64,000 nt of DNA from Gillisia sp. UBA3175 (GCA_002364325.1 DEXV01000001.1:660-64659), one strand, 5' to 3'. Positions 1 through 8,538 are shown, numbered from the stretch's first letter. Program-made: numbers and translations. Notes: generated from the letters alone by a model not told the origin.

Positions 1-486
1 GATAACCACCTGGGATCAAATGAGAGTGAGACCTTCACGATAGATAAAGCAGCATCGATCACAACGGTAACAATTAACGGAGGTCCGTTCACTTACACCG
101 GCTCGGCGATTGAACCGGCCACTGTAACAGTAACGGGTGCAGGTGGAGTAACTCTTTTTACCCCGGCTCCGACAGCTACATATTTAAACAATACCAATGC
201 AGGTGTGAACACAGCATCAGCGAGCTATACGTTTGCAGGTGATGATAACCACCTGGGATCAAATGACAGTGAGACCTTCACGATAGGTAAAGCAGCATCG
301 ATCACAACGGTAACAATTAACGGAGGTCTGTTCACTTACACCGGCTCGGCGATTGAACCGGCTACTGTAACTGTCACAGGTGCAGGTGGATTGAGCTTGA
401 CTCCAGCTCCGGTTTATGCAGACAATACGAATGCAGGAACAGCGAATGCGAGTTACTCTTATGTTGAGAGTGCGAACCACTTGGCT
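1..486 (+). repeat. Tandem 243-bp coding repeat
   Basis: The sequence GATAACCACCTGGGATCAAA occurs at 1 and again at 244, giving a 243-bp (81-codon) period. The first about 160 bases of each copy are nearly identical, differing at scattered bases. The second copy decays after about 400. More copies probably lie upstream of the window. Confidence 0.85.
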
Positions 487-1803
487 TCATCAGACAGCGA
501 AGACTTTACAATCGGCAAACGTCCAATCACAATCTCAGCCAATGCGGGTCAATTTAAATATTGTGGTCAAGCAGATCCAGTATTTGAACACACGCCTAGC
601 GAAACTCTGATAGCTGGTAATAGCTTTAGTGGCAAGTTAGGACGTACTAGTGGAGAGAGTGTAAATACTTATCCTTATACTCTTGGTACTTTGAGTGCAG
701 GATCAAATTATAGCCTTTCACTTGTTGGATCTAATACTTTTGAAATACAAGGTGTAACCATCGACGCTTCAAACAGCAGTACGCCTGTGCCATTAAATCA
801 GCCAGCAAATCTTACAGCTACCGTGTCACCAGCTGTGGCCGGAGTAAATGTAACCTTCTCGGTTACGGATGAAGCTAACGCTACAGTTTACACCACGACA
901 GTGTTAACCAATGGTTCCGGTATGGCTACAGCAACTACAGGTAATCTTGGAACTGTCGGAGTGTTGAAGGTCACCGCAACCGCAGGTATTGGTTGTTCTA
1001 TTTCGACTGCTTACATCCCGGTGTATGATGCCAGCGGAAGCTTCGTAACTGGTGGTGGTTGGATTATGTCTCCAGCAGGTGCTTATAAGGCAGATATAAC
1101 TTTAACGGGTAAAGCCAACTTTGGATTTGTATCTAAATACAAAAAAGGTTCTAGCCAAGTGGAAGGTAATACTGAATTTCAGTTCAAAGCAGGTAATTTA
1201 AACTTCAAATCCATGTTACATGAATCTGGATCCTTGGTAATATCTGGTAACAAGGCAACCTATAGGGGTGATGGAACCATCAATGGAGTTCCAGGATTTA
1301 AATTCACGCTGGTAGCGCTGGATGGTGACTTTAATAGTGGAACAGCCCCTGATCAATTCAGAATCAAAATTTGGGGAGCATCAGGAATTATCTATGATAA
1401 TGGATTGGGTGCAGATGATAACTCTGATGTTTCGACTGCCCTTGGTGGAGGATCCATAGTAATTCATACTCCTAAAGGAAAAGCTCAAGAAATCGTAACC
1501 AAAGGCACACCAATTATAATGGAGGATCTGCAGCCTGAAATTTTGGAAACACTAGCAGTGTCTCCTAACCCGGTAGTTAGTGAGTCTACAATACGATTTA
1601 GTGTAAAAGAGGATGCAATTGTAACTCTTAGAGTGTACGACTATTCCGGAAAAATGATAGAAACATTATTCACAGGAACGGTAAAAGCATTAGAGAATTA
1701 CGATGTAGATTTCCAACGTAGAAATTTAATGAGCGGAATCTATATTTTAAAACTAACTACAGCAACTGGTAACTCCTATGACAAGCGAATATTAGTGGAA
1801 TAA
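1..1803 (+). CDS. T9SS surface protein with MBG-type repeats and post-COAP-1-like domain (5' partial)
   Basis: The frame is open from the first base, so the gene begins upstream of the window; the GTG at 205 is only an internal codon. In order it shows two tandem copies of an 81-residue MBG/YDG-type repeat (TVTINGG, YTGSAIEPATVTVTGAGG, ending TFTIGK), an MBG_2-like domain (KRPITISANAGQ, about 509-760), an Ig-like domain (about 760-1020), a domain resembling post-COAP-1 (opening VTGGGWI, ending GGSIVIH, about 1040-1470), and a T9SS type A sorting domain (SPNP, then SGIYILKL) ending at the stop. The product should be exported and anchored at the cell surface. Its ligand is unknown. The repeat part is clearly richer in G+C (about 50% in the first 120 bases) than the rest of the gene. 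Confidence 0.9.
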   Translation, partial: DNHLGSNESETFTIDKAASITTVTINGGPFTYTGSAIEPATVTVTGAGGVTLFTPAPTATYLNNTNAGVNTASASYTFAGDDNHLGSNDSETFTIGKAASITTVTINGGLFTYTGSAIEPATVTVTGAGGLSLTPAPVYADNTNAGTANASYSYVESANHLASSDSEDFTIGKRPITISANAGQFKYCGQADPVFEHTPSETLIAGNSFSGKLGRTSGESVNTYPYTLGTLSAGSNYSLSLVGSNTFEIQGVTIDASNSSTPVPLNQPANLTATVSPAVAGVNVTFSVTDEANATVYTTTVLTNGSGMATATTGNLGTVGVLKVTATAGIGCSISTAYIPVYDASGSFVTGGGWIMSPAGAYKADITLTGKANFGFVSKYKKGSSQVEGNTEFQFKAGNLNFKSMLHESGSLVISGNKATYRGDGTINGVPGFKFTLVALDGDFNSGTAPDQFRIKIWGASGIIYDNGLGADDNSDVSTALGGGSIVIHTPKGKAQEIVTKGTPIIMEDLQPEILETLAVSPNPVVSESTIRFSVKEDAIVTLRVYDYSGKMIETLFTGTVKALENYDVDFQRRNLMSGIYILKLTTATGNSYDKRILVE

Positions 1804-1825
1804 TCAATCAATCAATTAATCATGT

Positions 1826-1865
1826 TCAAATGCTTTAGCCTAAAAACTGAGGCATTTGATTTTTT
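1826..1865 (+). terminator. Probable terminator of the MBG-repeat gene
   Basis: TCAAATGC (1826-1833) pairs with GCATTTGA (1852-1859) across an 18-base loop and is followed by a T run. It lies 23 bases after the stop codon. Confidence 0.6.
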
Positions 1866-1875
1866 GATAATATTA

Positions 1876-1941
1876 GGAAGCTGCGTTAAACCTTCTATAA
1901 AATGATTTGAGGTTTAAGGGATTAAAGTAAATTTAGCTTCC
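1876..1941 (+). promoter_or_regulatory. Nested inverted repeats in the leader of the 122-aa gene
   Basis: GGAAGCT (1876-1882) is complementary to AGCTTCC (1935-1941), and inside it TTAAACC (1886-1892) is complementary to GGTTTAA (1911-1917). The two 7-bp stems could stack with an internal loop. The structure ends 19 bases before the ATG at 1961. It has no T run, so it is not an obvious terminator. A role as leader RNA or operator is inference. Confidence 0.5.
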
Positions 1942-1960
1942 AAATCAAAATTTATAAACT

Positions 1961-2329
1961 ATGACGACCTATTACAATGAGTTCGAAATTAAAGCTGCGA
2001 TGAAAGAAATAGTAGCCGATTATTTAAAAGAATGTATTGAATGTGAAGAATTGTCTGAAGATTTTGTAGATCTTATAAAATATAATTTCTTGGCTAAATA
2101 TGTGTCATTGGATAAAACCAAACGAATAATTGAAATTGGAGTAGAAGATTCTAAAGCACCTGCGTCTCATTACCCAGTGATCAAGATCTTTAGTTTTAAA
2201 TTAGACGAATTTGAAAATAAATGGCTTGATAAATCGTTTAAAAATGAGAAAGAAGATCTTACATTTTACGGAAAACTATTAAATAGAAAAAGATATAACC
2301 ATAGAAATATGGAAGTGGTGGTTTTATAA
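1961..2329 (+). CDS. Hypothetical protein, 122 aa
   Basis: I do not recognise this family. The product is a soluble, charged 122-residue protein with no signal peptide or membrane segment. The first half looks helical and acidic with two nearby cysteines (KECIECEELSEDF). The second half looks like beta strands (RIIEIGVED, YPVIKIFSFKLDEFE) and ends in a basic stretch (LLNRKRYNHRN). It stands alone between a terminator upstream and a shared terminator just downstream, and its leader carries nested inverted repeats. Codon use resembles the neighbours, so it is likely a real gene of the lineage and not a chance frame. Confidence 0.75.
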   Translation: MTTYYNEFEIKAAMKEIVADYLKECIECEELSEDFVDLIKYNFLAKYVSLDKTKRIIEIGVEDSKAPASHYPVIKIFSFKLDEFENKWLDKSFKNEKEDLTFYGKLLNRKRYNHRNMEVVVL

Positions 2330-2344
2330 TATTTCAATATAATT

Positions 2345-2377
2345 AAAAAAGGCTTCGATTTTATCGAAGCCTTTTTT
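2345..2377. terminator. Bidirectional terminator between the 122-aa gene and ypdA
   Basis: GGCTTCGAT (2351-2359) pairs with ATCGAAGCC (2363-2371) over a 3-base loop, flanked by an A run (2345-2350) and a T run (2372-2377). It can therefore act on both strands. The converging stop codons are 15-20 bases away on each side. Confidence 0.9.
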
Positions 2378-2390
2378 GTTTTGTATATAA

Positions 2391-3371
2391 CTAATTATTT
2401 ACACTAATGTCGTCTAATATCAGTTTTGCATGAACTCTGGAATTCTCGATGAACCATTTATGAGTTTCCATTCCCCCACAAATTACCCCTGCTAAATAAA
2501 TTCCAGAAACATTTGTTTCCATAGTTTCTTCATTATAATGCGGAATTTTTTTACCGTCATTAGAGAGATCTATTCCTATGTTTTTAAGAAATTCAAAATT
2601 AGGCCGATAGCCGGTTAATAAAAGAACAAAATCATTATCGATCTCCTCAATGCCTTGCTTTGTTTTAATTATCGCTTTGGTTTCTGTAATTTCTGTTAAC
2701 ACAGAAGAAAAATAAGCTTTAATGCTACCTTCTTCTATTCGATTTATAATATCTGGTCTCACCCAGTATTTTACGCGCTCACCAATTTTTTCCTCTCGAA
2801 CAACCATGGTTACCTTTCCACCTTTCCTATATATTTCTAATGCTGCATCTACCGCCGAATTACTTGCGCCTACTACAATGGTGTTTTGGGTAGCGTAATA
2901 ATGAGGATCATTATAGTAATGATCTACCTTAGGAAGGTCTTCACCTGCAATATTTAAATAATTAGGAATGTCATAAAATCCAGTGGCTACAATTACATTG
3001 GAAGCTGTATAAGTCGTTTTTTCCGATTTAATTTGATGTGATCCATCCTCTAAAGTTTTTACAGATTCTACTTTTTCGAATAGATGAATATTCAATTCTT
3101 TAGAAGTGACAATTCTCCTATAATACTCCAATGCTTCAGCTTTGTGTGGCTTAGGATTGGTGCTAATAAAAGGTATATTATCTAACTCCAGTTTTTCTGA
3201 AGTTGAAAAAAATGACATATTGGTAGGGTAGTGATATAAGGAATTTACCAAGCAACCCTTCTCTAATATTAGATAGGAAAGCCCTTGCTTTTTTGCCTCT
3301 AAGGCACAAGCAATTCCAATAGGTCCTGCCCCAATGATTATGATATCAAAAGTTGATTTATGAATTGGCAA
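2391..3371 (-). CDS. ypdA: YpdA-family bacillithiol disulfide reductase
   Basis: FAD/NAD(P)-dependent pyridine nucleotide-disulfide oxidoreductase of 326 aa. It has an N-terminal FAD-binding Rossmann motif (DIIIIGAGPIGIAC, near residues 9-22) and a second nucleotide-binding motif (IVVGASNSAVDAALE, mid-protein). The late FAD segment is GIYLAGVICGG. There is no CxxC redox pair, as expected for YpdA and unlike thioredoxin reductase. In Bacillus and Staphylococcus, YpdA (Bdr) reduces oxidised bacillithiol, and many Bacteroidota make this thiol. The start overlaps the 3' end of rpe by 14 bases, so the two are co-transcribed and probably translationally coupled. The assignment to bacillithiol is from family knowledge and not proven here. 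Confidence 0.85.
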   Translation of the reverse strand: MPIHKSTFDIIIIGAGPIGIACALEAKKQGLSYLILEKGCLVNSLYHYPTNMSFFSTSEKLELDNIPFISTNPKPHKAEALEYYRRIVTSKELNIHLFEKVESVKTLEDGSHQIKSEKTTYTASNVIVATGFYDIPNYLNIAGEDLPKVDHYYNDPHYYATQNTIVVGASNSAVDAALEIYRKGGKVTMVVREEKIGERVKYWVRPDIINRIEEGSIKAYFSSVLTEITETKAIIKTKQGIEEIDNDFVLLLTGYRPNFEFLKNIGIDLSNDGKKIPHYNEETMETNVSGIYLAGVICGGMETHKWFIENSRVHAKLILDDISVNN

Positions 3372-4020
3372 TTTTTTTTAGTCCTTTAATTGTATCTATT
3401 TGATCTTGAGCTTTAAAAACATAGCTTCCGGCAACCAAGACATCTGCTCCAGCTTTGGTAAGTTGTGCTGCATTTTTATCAGTCACGCCGCCATCTACTT
3501 CAATAAGAGTTTTGGCACCTGCATGCTCGATGATAGATTTTAATTGTTTTACTTTACTATAAGTGTTTTCAATAAAACTCTGACCACCAAATCCCGGGTT
3601 TACGCTCATTATAAGAACTAGGTCGATATCTTTTATGATATCTTTCAATAAATCAACATTAGTATGAGGATTTAGAGCAACTCCTGCTTTCATTCCTTCC
3701 GCTTTAATAGCTTGAATGGTTCTGTGAAGATGTGTGCAAGCTTCATAATGCACTGTTAGAATATCAGATCCTAGCTCAGCAAATTCTTTGATGTATCTGT
3801 CTGGATCTACAATCATTAAATGAACATCAATAGTCTTCTTTGCATGTTTTGAAATAGCCTTTAAAACTGGCATCCCGTAAGAAATGTTTGGTACAAAAAC
3901 ACCATCCATAATATCAATATGAAACCAATCGGCTTCACTTTTATTGATCATTTCAAGGTCTCTTTGTAAATTTCCGAAGTCGGCTGCTAATACAGATGGG
4001 GCAATAAGTTTTGTATTCAT
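3358..4020 (-). CDS. rpe: Ribulose-phosphate 3-epimerase
   Basis: A 220-aa TIM-barrel enzyme interconverting ribulose 5-phosphate and xylulose 5-phosphate in the pentose phosphate pathway. It has the family's typical length. Diagnostic segments are APSVLAADF at the N-terminus, HIDIMDGVFVPN (metal-binding His and catalytic Asp), VHLMI, MSVNPGFGGQ (phosphate-binding loop) and EVDGGV followed by AGSYVF. It lies upstream of ypdA with a 14-base overlap. The leader just before its start holds a short imperfect hairpin (TGTGTCAT with ATGGACACA, near 4028-4048). Confidence 0.95.
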   Translation of the reverse strand: MNTKLIAPSVLAADFGNLQRDLEMINKSEADWFHIDIMDGVFVPNISYGMPVLKAISKHAKKTIDVHLMIVDPDRYIKEFAELGSDILTVHYEACTHLHRTIQAIKAEGMKAGVALNPHTNVDLLKDIIKDIDLVLIMSVNPGFGGQSFIENTYSKVKQLKSIIEHAGAKTLIEVDGGVTDKNAAQLTKAGADVLVAGSYVFKAQDQIDTIKGLKKIANS

Positions 4021-4079
4021 AGTGGTTGTGTGTCATTATAATGGACACAAAAATAACAAGAAAATAGGTTTGCCACTTT

Positions 4080-4484
4080 CTAAATAGGTAAAAATGCCAT
4101 TAATATGTTCTCTACCGCTTTTTGAGTACTATTATCTAAAACCTTGATCTGATTTAAATAATGCTGAAATTTTTCTGGATCATAATCGGCTTCATCTGAT
4201 ACAAAATCGGAATCATAGCCATCATAGGCCTCTTTATGGATCTCTTTACCGAAAATTTGAGTAATGTTGTGATGTCTTTTATCTGAGTTTATATTTTGGA
4301 ATAGCTCTAAAATTAGATTTTTTTCACCTTCTATAATTTGAAAGAAATTTCCACCAGAAAATAGTAAAAGTCCAGTAACATCATTTTCATTATTCCATTT
4401 TTTACTGGAATTTAAAATATTTTCAATTTCTTTTTTTTCCAAATCTTTGGAAGCTGTACTTACATAGACTATAGCATATCTCAT
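4080..4484 (-). CDS. BLUF-domain blue-light sensor, stand-alone
   Basis: The 134-aa protein is essentially one BLUF domain (sensor of blue light using FAD). Family landmarks are present: the photoactive Tyr7 (AIVYVS), the flavin-contacting Asn31 in the WNNENDVTGLLL helix-strand segment, and Gln49 in FFQIIEG, followed by the conserved NINSDKRHHNI segment. There is no attached output domain, as in short BLUF proteins such as PixD, so it should act through a protein partner. It is transcribed in the same direction as rpe and ypdA, 59 bases upstream of rpe, but nothing links them functionally. Confidence 0.9.
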   Translation of the reverse strand: MRYAIVYVSTASKDLEKKEIENILNSSKKWNNENDVTGLLLFSGGNFFQIIEGEKNLILELFQNINSDKRHHNITQIFGKEIHKEAYDGYDSDFVSDEADYDPEKFQHYLNQIKVLDNSTQKAVENILMAFLPI

Positions 4485-4594
4485 CTCTTAAATGTTTTTA
4501 TTGGTTAGAAAACAAAAGAAGTTAGTTATTTATAAAATATAGGATTTCTAAATTCATGTTATAATTTTCAAAATATTCCCTAAAATTTTAAATG

Positions 4595-4622
4595 AAAAAA
4601 CCCCGGTCATCACTCCGGGGTT
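4595..4622 (-). terminator. Terminator of rpoD
   Basis: On the minus strand AACCCCGG pairs with CCGGGGTT (4615-4622 with 4599-4606), then runs into a T stretch (A run at 4595-4600 on the plus strand). It lies about 75 bases past the rpoD stop. Confidence 0.9.
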
Positions 4623-4696
4623 ATTCATCAATCAAAAAACGAACAGTTAGTTCCCGGTAAAACCGAGTCTATACTGTTGTTGCCATTATGGGAAAA

Positions 4697-5560
4697 TTAT
4701 CCCAAATATGTTTTCAAGATCTTACTTCTAGAAGTATGTTTCAATCGTCTAATAGCTTTCTCTTTAATTTGTCTTACACGCTCACGAGTAAGATCAAAAG
4801 TTTCCCCAATTTCTTCTAATGTCATTGGGTGTTGGTCGCCAAGTCCAAAATACAATCTTATAACATCTGCTTCACGGGGAGTAAGCGTTTCTAAAGCGCG
4901 CTCTATTTCTGTCCTAAGAGACTCGTGTAATAGTTCTCTATCTGGATTAGGAGACTCTCCAGAACGCAATACATCGTACAAGTTAGAGTCTTCACCTTCT
5001 ACCAATGGCGCATCCATAGATACATGACGTCCAGAATTCTTCATAGATTCCTTTACGTCATTAATGGTCATATCCAGTTCTTTTGCAATCTCTTCAGCAC
5101 TTGGTGGGCGCTCATGAGATTGTTCAAGAAAAGCAAATGTTTTATTGATCTTGTTTATAGATCCAATTTTATTCAATGGCAAACGTACAATACGAGATTG
5201 CTCTGCCAACGCTTGCAGGATAGATTGTCTAATCCACCATACTGCATAAGAGATAAATTTAAAACCACGAGTTTCGTCAAAACGTTTCGCAGCTTTAATT
5301 AATCCTAAATTTCCTTCATTAATAAGATCGGGAAGAGTTAATCCCTGATTTTGATATTGTTTTGCTACAGAAACCACAAAACGCAAGTTAGCTTTTGTTA
5401 ATTTCTCTAGTGCACGGTCATCACCCGCTTTAATTTTTTGTGCTAATTCTACCTCTTCTTCAGCAGTAATTAGGTCTACTTTACCAATTTCTTGCAAATA
5501 CTTATCTAGCGAAGCGGTTTCTCTATTAGTTACCTGCTTCGTAATTTTAAGTTGTCTCAT
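4697..5560 (-). CDS. rpoD: Primary RNA polymerase sigma factor RpoD/SigA
   Basis: A 287-aa sigma-70 factor. It begins almost directly with region 1.2 ([16 protein letters not shown]) and lacks region 1.1, as is usual in Bacteroidota. Region 2 contains [29 protein letters not shown] and the promoter-melting [10 protein letters not shown]. Region 3 follows, and region 4 carries [15 protein letters not shown] and the helix-turn-helix [19 protein letters not shown]. It is a single-gene unit with its own terminator. An unusually good Shine-Dalgarno sequence precedes the ATG. Confidence 0.97.
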   Translation of the reverse strand: MRQLKITKQVTNRETASLDKYLQEIGKVDLITAEEEVELAQKIKAGDDRALEKLTKANLRFVVSVAKQYQNQGLTLPDLINEGNLGLIKAAKRFDETRGFKFISYAVWWIRQSILQALAEQSRIVRLPLNKIGSINKINKTFAFLEQSHERPPSAEEIAKELDMTINDVKESMKNSGRHVSMDAPLVEGEDSNLYDVLRSGESPNPDRELLHESLRTEIERALETLTPREADVIRLYFGLGDQHPMTLEEIGETFDLTRERVRQIKEKAIRRLKHTSRSKILKTYLG

Positions 5561-5566
5561 CTATCT

Positions 5567-5573
5567 TCTCCTT
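5567..5573 (-). promoter_or_regulatory. Strong ribosome binding site of rpoD
   Basis: On the minus strand AAGGAGA lies about 6 bases before the rpoD ATG. Good Shine-Dalgarno sequences are rare upstream of other genes in this window, so it stands out. Confidence 0.6.
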
Positions 5574-5659
5574 GGATTTTTAATTGTGAATAGCTCTTGT
5601 GTTAAGTTATACGTAAATAGAAGGCAAAATGTTACAAACTTTTTATTAATTTATATTTG

Positions 5660-5745
5660 AGCGTTCCCCTTACGGGTCGGGCTATCCGCTTCAAGTCCTC
5701 GCTCCTTGCAGTCGCTGCGGGCTTTGCGCAACTATCCCTAACGCT
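5660..5745. repeat. 86-bp GC-rich dispersed-type repeat element
   Basis: A sharply bounded GC-rich block inside AT-rich intergenic DNA begins AGCGTTCCCC and ends ATCCCTAACGCT, so its tips (AGCGTT and AACGCT) are inverted repeats. The interior has GGGTCGGGCTATCCGC and GCTGCGGGCTTTGCGCAAC. From memory, very similar GCGTTCCCCTT...GGGCTTTCCGC...ATCCCTAACGC sequences are scattered between genes in many Flavobacteriaceae. The short open frame through it (starting at 5657) is a by-product and not a gene. Confidence 0.65.
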
Positions 5746-5756
5746 AAATTTAGTAC

Positions 5757-5787
5757 AAAAAAAATGCTCTGAAATTTTCAGAGCATT
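5757..5787 (-). terminator. Terminator of pnp
   Basis: AATGCTCTGAA (5763-5773) pairs perfectly with TTCAGAGCATT (5777-5787). On the minus strand the hairpin is followed by a run of at least seven T. It lies about 25 bases after the pnp stop. Confidence 0.9.
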
Positions 5788-5810
5788 TAATATATTAGAG
5801 AAGAAACTAA

Positions 5811-8054
5811 TTAATCGTTTCTATTTTCTCTTGGTTTTCTATCATCACGTCCTCTAGAATCTCTAGATCCTCTATTATCACGACCTCTGTCGTTTCTATC
5901 ATTTTCCCTTGGTGGTCTTGCAACATAACCTTCTGGTTTGTCCATAAGTGCCTTACGAGAAACTTTATCTTTTCGTGTTTTAGGATCTACTCCAAAATAT
6001 TTCACGTCCAATTTATCACCAACATTTACAATATCGGTAACATTATCTGTACGTTCCCAAGCTAGTTCAGAGATATGCAAAAGCACTTCGTTTCCTGGTG
6101 CATCTAAATATTCTACAACAGCTCCAAAATCAAGAACTTTTACAACCTTAACTTCGTAAACGCTTCCTTTTTCTGGTTTAAAAGTAATAGAGTCTATTTT
6201 AGCAAGAACTTTATTAATTCCTTCTTGTCCAGTTCCTAAGATTTCAACAATACCTTCTTCTGTTACAGGATCTTCGTTTATTACGATAGTAGTTCCTGTA
6301 GATTTCTGAAGTTCTTGAATCACTTTTCCTCCTGGTCCAATTAAGGCACCAATAAATTCATTTTTAATACGAACAGAAACCATTTTAGGAGCATATTCTT
6401 TCACATCTTCGCGAGGAGCGCTGATGGTTTCAGTTAATTTCTCAAGAATGTGTAAACGTCCATCTCTTGCTTGTTTTAAAGCACTTACAAGAATTTCGTA
6501 AGAAAGTCCTTTTACTTTAATATCCATTTGGCAAGCAGTAATACCATCTGCCGTACCTGTAACTTTAAAATCCATATCTCCTAAGTGATCTTCATCCCCA
6601 AGAATATCAGAAAGTACTGCATATTTACCAGAATCACCATCAGAAATAAGTCCCATTGCAATACCAGAAACTGGTTTTTTCATCTGTATACCAGCATCCA
6701 TTAACGCCATAGTACCTGCACAAACAGTAGCCATGGAAGAAGAACCGTTAGATTCTAATACTTCAGATACAACTCTAACAGTGTAAGGACAATCTGAAGG
6801 GATCATTCCTTTTAATGCGCGTTGTGCTAAATTTCCGTGACCAACTTCTCTACGGGAAGTTCCTCTAATAGGACGAGCTTCTCCGGTTGAAAAAGGAGGG
6901 AAGTTATAATGTAAATAGAAAGACTCTTCACCTTCAAAAGATGGCATGTCTATTTGGTTTGCTTCTCTGGAAGTCCCTAAAGTTACCGTAGCCAAAGCTT
7001 GAGTTTCTCCACGTGTAAAAATAGAAGAACCATGAACAGATGGTAAGTAATCAACCTCACACCAGATTGGTCTAACTTCGGTTGTTTTTCTACCATCTAA
7101 ACGTAAACCTTCATTTAAGGTTAGATCTCTTACTGCTGCTTTTTCAGCTTTATAGTAATATTTAGAAACCATTCCGCCATATTCTGATAATTCTTCTTCA
7201 GAAAATGTTGCTTTAATGTCTTCTTTTATAGTATCAAACGCTGCACTGCGTTCATGTTTTGCAGAACCTGCTTGAGCAACGGCATACACCTTATCATAGG
7301 CCATGTCGTGAATCTTCTTCTTAAGATCTTCGTTCTCTGGCTCAGCTTCGTATTCTCTGGTTGGCTTTTTACCAAATGCTTCGGCTAATCTTATTTGAGC
7401 GGCACATTGTACTTTAATAGCTTCGTGTGCTGCTTTGATAGCTTCAGTCATTTCCTCCTCAGAAATTTCATTCATTTCACCTTCAACCATCATTACAGAA
7501 TCTGCAGATGCACCAATTACCATATCAAGATCTGATTCTAATAATTGTGATCTAGAAGGATTAATGATAAACTCACCATTAATTCTACCTACTCTTACTT
7601 CAGAAATAGCACATTCGAATGGAAAATCTGAAAGTTGAATTGCCGCAGATGCAGCTAATCCTGCCATTGCGTCTGGCATTACATCTTCGTCGTGAGACAT
7701 AAGTTGTATCATCACCTGAGTTTCAGCGTGATAATCTTTAGGAAATAAAGGTCTTAAAACACGGTCTACTAAACGCATGGTTAAAACTTCACCGTCACTT
7801 GGGCGAGCTTCTCTTTTAAAGAAACCACCAGGGTAACGACCGGAAGCGGCGAATTTTTCGCGATAATCTACCGTTAAAGGAAGAAAATCTACATCACTTT
7901 GTTTGTAGTTAGAAACTACAGTACAAAGCAGCATACATTTTCCAGATTGTACCACTACAGATCCGTGTGCCTGTTTTGCTAATTTTCCGGTTTCGATAGA
8001 AATTTCTCTACCATCACCAAGATCGATAACCTCTTTAAAAACTTTTGGTATCAT
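5811..8054 (-). CDS. pnp: Polyribonucleotide nucleotidyltransferase (PNPase)
   Basis: Phosphorolytic 3'-5' exoribonuclease of 747 aa. It has two RNase PH-like domains ([19 protein letters not shown] in the first, [20 protein letters not shown] in the second), a KH domain with IGPGGKVIQ, an S1 domain ([18 protein letters not shown]) and an Arg/Asp-rich tail ([19 protein letters not shown]). The ATG at 8054 is preferred because the protein then opens [16 protein letters not shown] as in homologues; an in-frame ATG at 8090 would add 12 basic residues unlike the family. It follows rpsO, the usual partner. The roughly 210-base leader has a hairpin and CA-rich repeats. Confidence 0.96.
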   Translation of the reverse strand: MIPKVFKEVIDLGDGREISIETGKLAKQAHGSVVVQSGKCMLLCTVVSNYKQSDVDFLPLTVDYREKFAASGRYPGGFFKREARPSDGEVLTMRLVDRVLRPLFPKDYHAETQVMIQLMSHDEDVMPDAMAGLAASAAIQLSDFPFECAISEVRVGRINGEFIINPSRSQLLESDLDMVIGASADSVMMVEGEMNEISEEEMTEAIKAAHEAIKVQCAAQIRLAEAFGKKPTREYEAEPENEDLKKKIHDMAYDKVYAVAQAGSAKHERSAAFDTIKEDIKATFSEEELSEYGGMVSKYYYKAEKAAVRDLTLNEGLRLDGRKTTEVRPIWCEVDYLPSVHGSSIFTRGETQALATVTLGTSREANQIDMPSFEGEESFYLHYNFPPFSTGEARPIRGTSRREVGHGNLAQRALKGMIPSDCPYTVRVVSEVLESNGSSSMATVCAGTMALMDAGIQMKKPVSGIAMGLISDGDSGKYAVLSDILGDEDHLGDMDFKVTGTADGITACQMDIKVKGLSYEILVSALKQARDGRLHILEKLTETISAPREDVKEYAPKMVSVRIKNEFIGALIGPGGKVIQELQKSTGTTIVINEDPVTEEGIVEILGTGQEGINKVLAKIDSITFKPEKGSVYEVKVVKVLDFGAVVEYLDAPGNEVLLHISELAWERTDNVTDIVNVGDKLDVKYFGVDPKTRKDKVSRKALMDKPEGYVARPPRENDRNDRGRDNRGSRDSRGRDDRKPRENRND

Positions 8055-8109
8055 ATTGTTTTTTTTCAATTCTAATTTACGCGCACGCAAATCATGTTAT
8101 ACAATGGTC

Positions 8110-8157
8110 TTCGTCTTTCTGGACGAACTAGTTGTGTTGTTGTGTGGTTGTTGTGTG
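8110..8157 (-). promoter_or_regulatory. pnp leader: hairpin and CA/CAA-rich repeats
   Basis: TTCGTC (8110-8115) is complementary to GACGAA (8122-8127). Next to it, 8131-8157 reads on the minus strand as a low-complexity run of CACAAC and CAACA units. Nothing else recognisable lies between rpsO and pnp. In Escherichia coli the pnp leader hairpin serves autoregulation; a similar role here is inference. Confidence 0.35.
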
Positions 8158-8237
8158 ACCAATGAAAAACTACTCTTTAACTTTTCTAGGAGTGACAATT
8201 TTAAATAAATCTTAAGCAGTATGAAGCTGAAGTTATA

Positions 8238-8263
8238 TAAAAAAAGGGGGCATATAGCCCCCT
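8238..8263 (-). terminator. Terminator of rpsO
   Basis: AGGGGGC (8245-8251) pairs with GCCCCCT (8257-8263) over a 5-base loop. The A run on the plus strand becomes a T run on the minus strand. The hairpin starts 5 bases after the rpsO stop, separating rpsO from pnp. Confidence 0.9.
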
Positions 8264-8268
8264 GAAAA

Positions 8269-8538
8269 TTATTTTCTTAATCCTAATTCCTTAACTATAG
8301 CACGATATCTTAAGATATCTTTTTTCATTAAGTAATCAAGTAGATTTCTTCTTTTCCCTACTAATCTAACAAGAGATCGCTCAGTGTTGTAATCTTTACG
8401 ATTGGTTTTTAAATGTCCAGAAAGGTGTGAAATACGTTGTGTGAACAAAGCTATTTGACCTTCTGCGGATCCAGTGTTTGTAGCACTATTTCCATGTTTT
8501 TTAAAAAGCTCTTGCTTTTCTTCTTTAGATAAATACAT
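8269..8538 (-). CDS. rpsO: 30S ribosomal protein S15
   Basis: 89 aa, the standard S15 length. It has the conserved helices GSAEGQIALFTQRISHLSGHL, KDYNTERSLVRLVGKRRNLLDYL and RYRAIVKELGLRK. It binds the central domain of 16S rRNA early in 30S assembly. It precedes pnp as in many bacteria, here with a terminator in between. A TATATTTG promoter box and a small hairpin (8571-8585) lie in its leader. Confidence 0.98.
   Translation of the reverse strand: MYLSKEEKQELFKKHGNSATNTGSAEGQIALFTQRISHLSGHLKTNRKDYNTERSLVRLVGKRRNLLDYLMKKDILRYRAIVKELGLRK

Noticed and set aside
4485..4696. Riboswitch-like region between rpoD and the BLUF gene
   Set aside because: The only clear structure is the rpoD terminator hairpin, and no known riboswitch core was recognised.
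5657..5857. 66-aa open frame between rpoD and pnp
   Set aside because: It runs through the GC-rich repeat element and the pnp terminator; its first half is just translation of the repeat, so it is not a gene.
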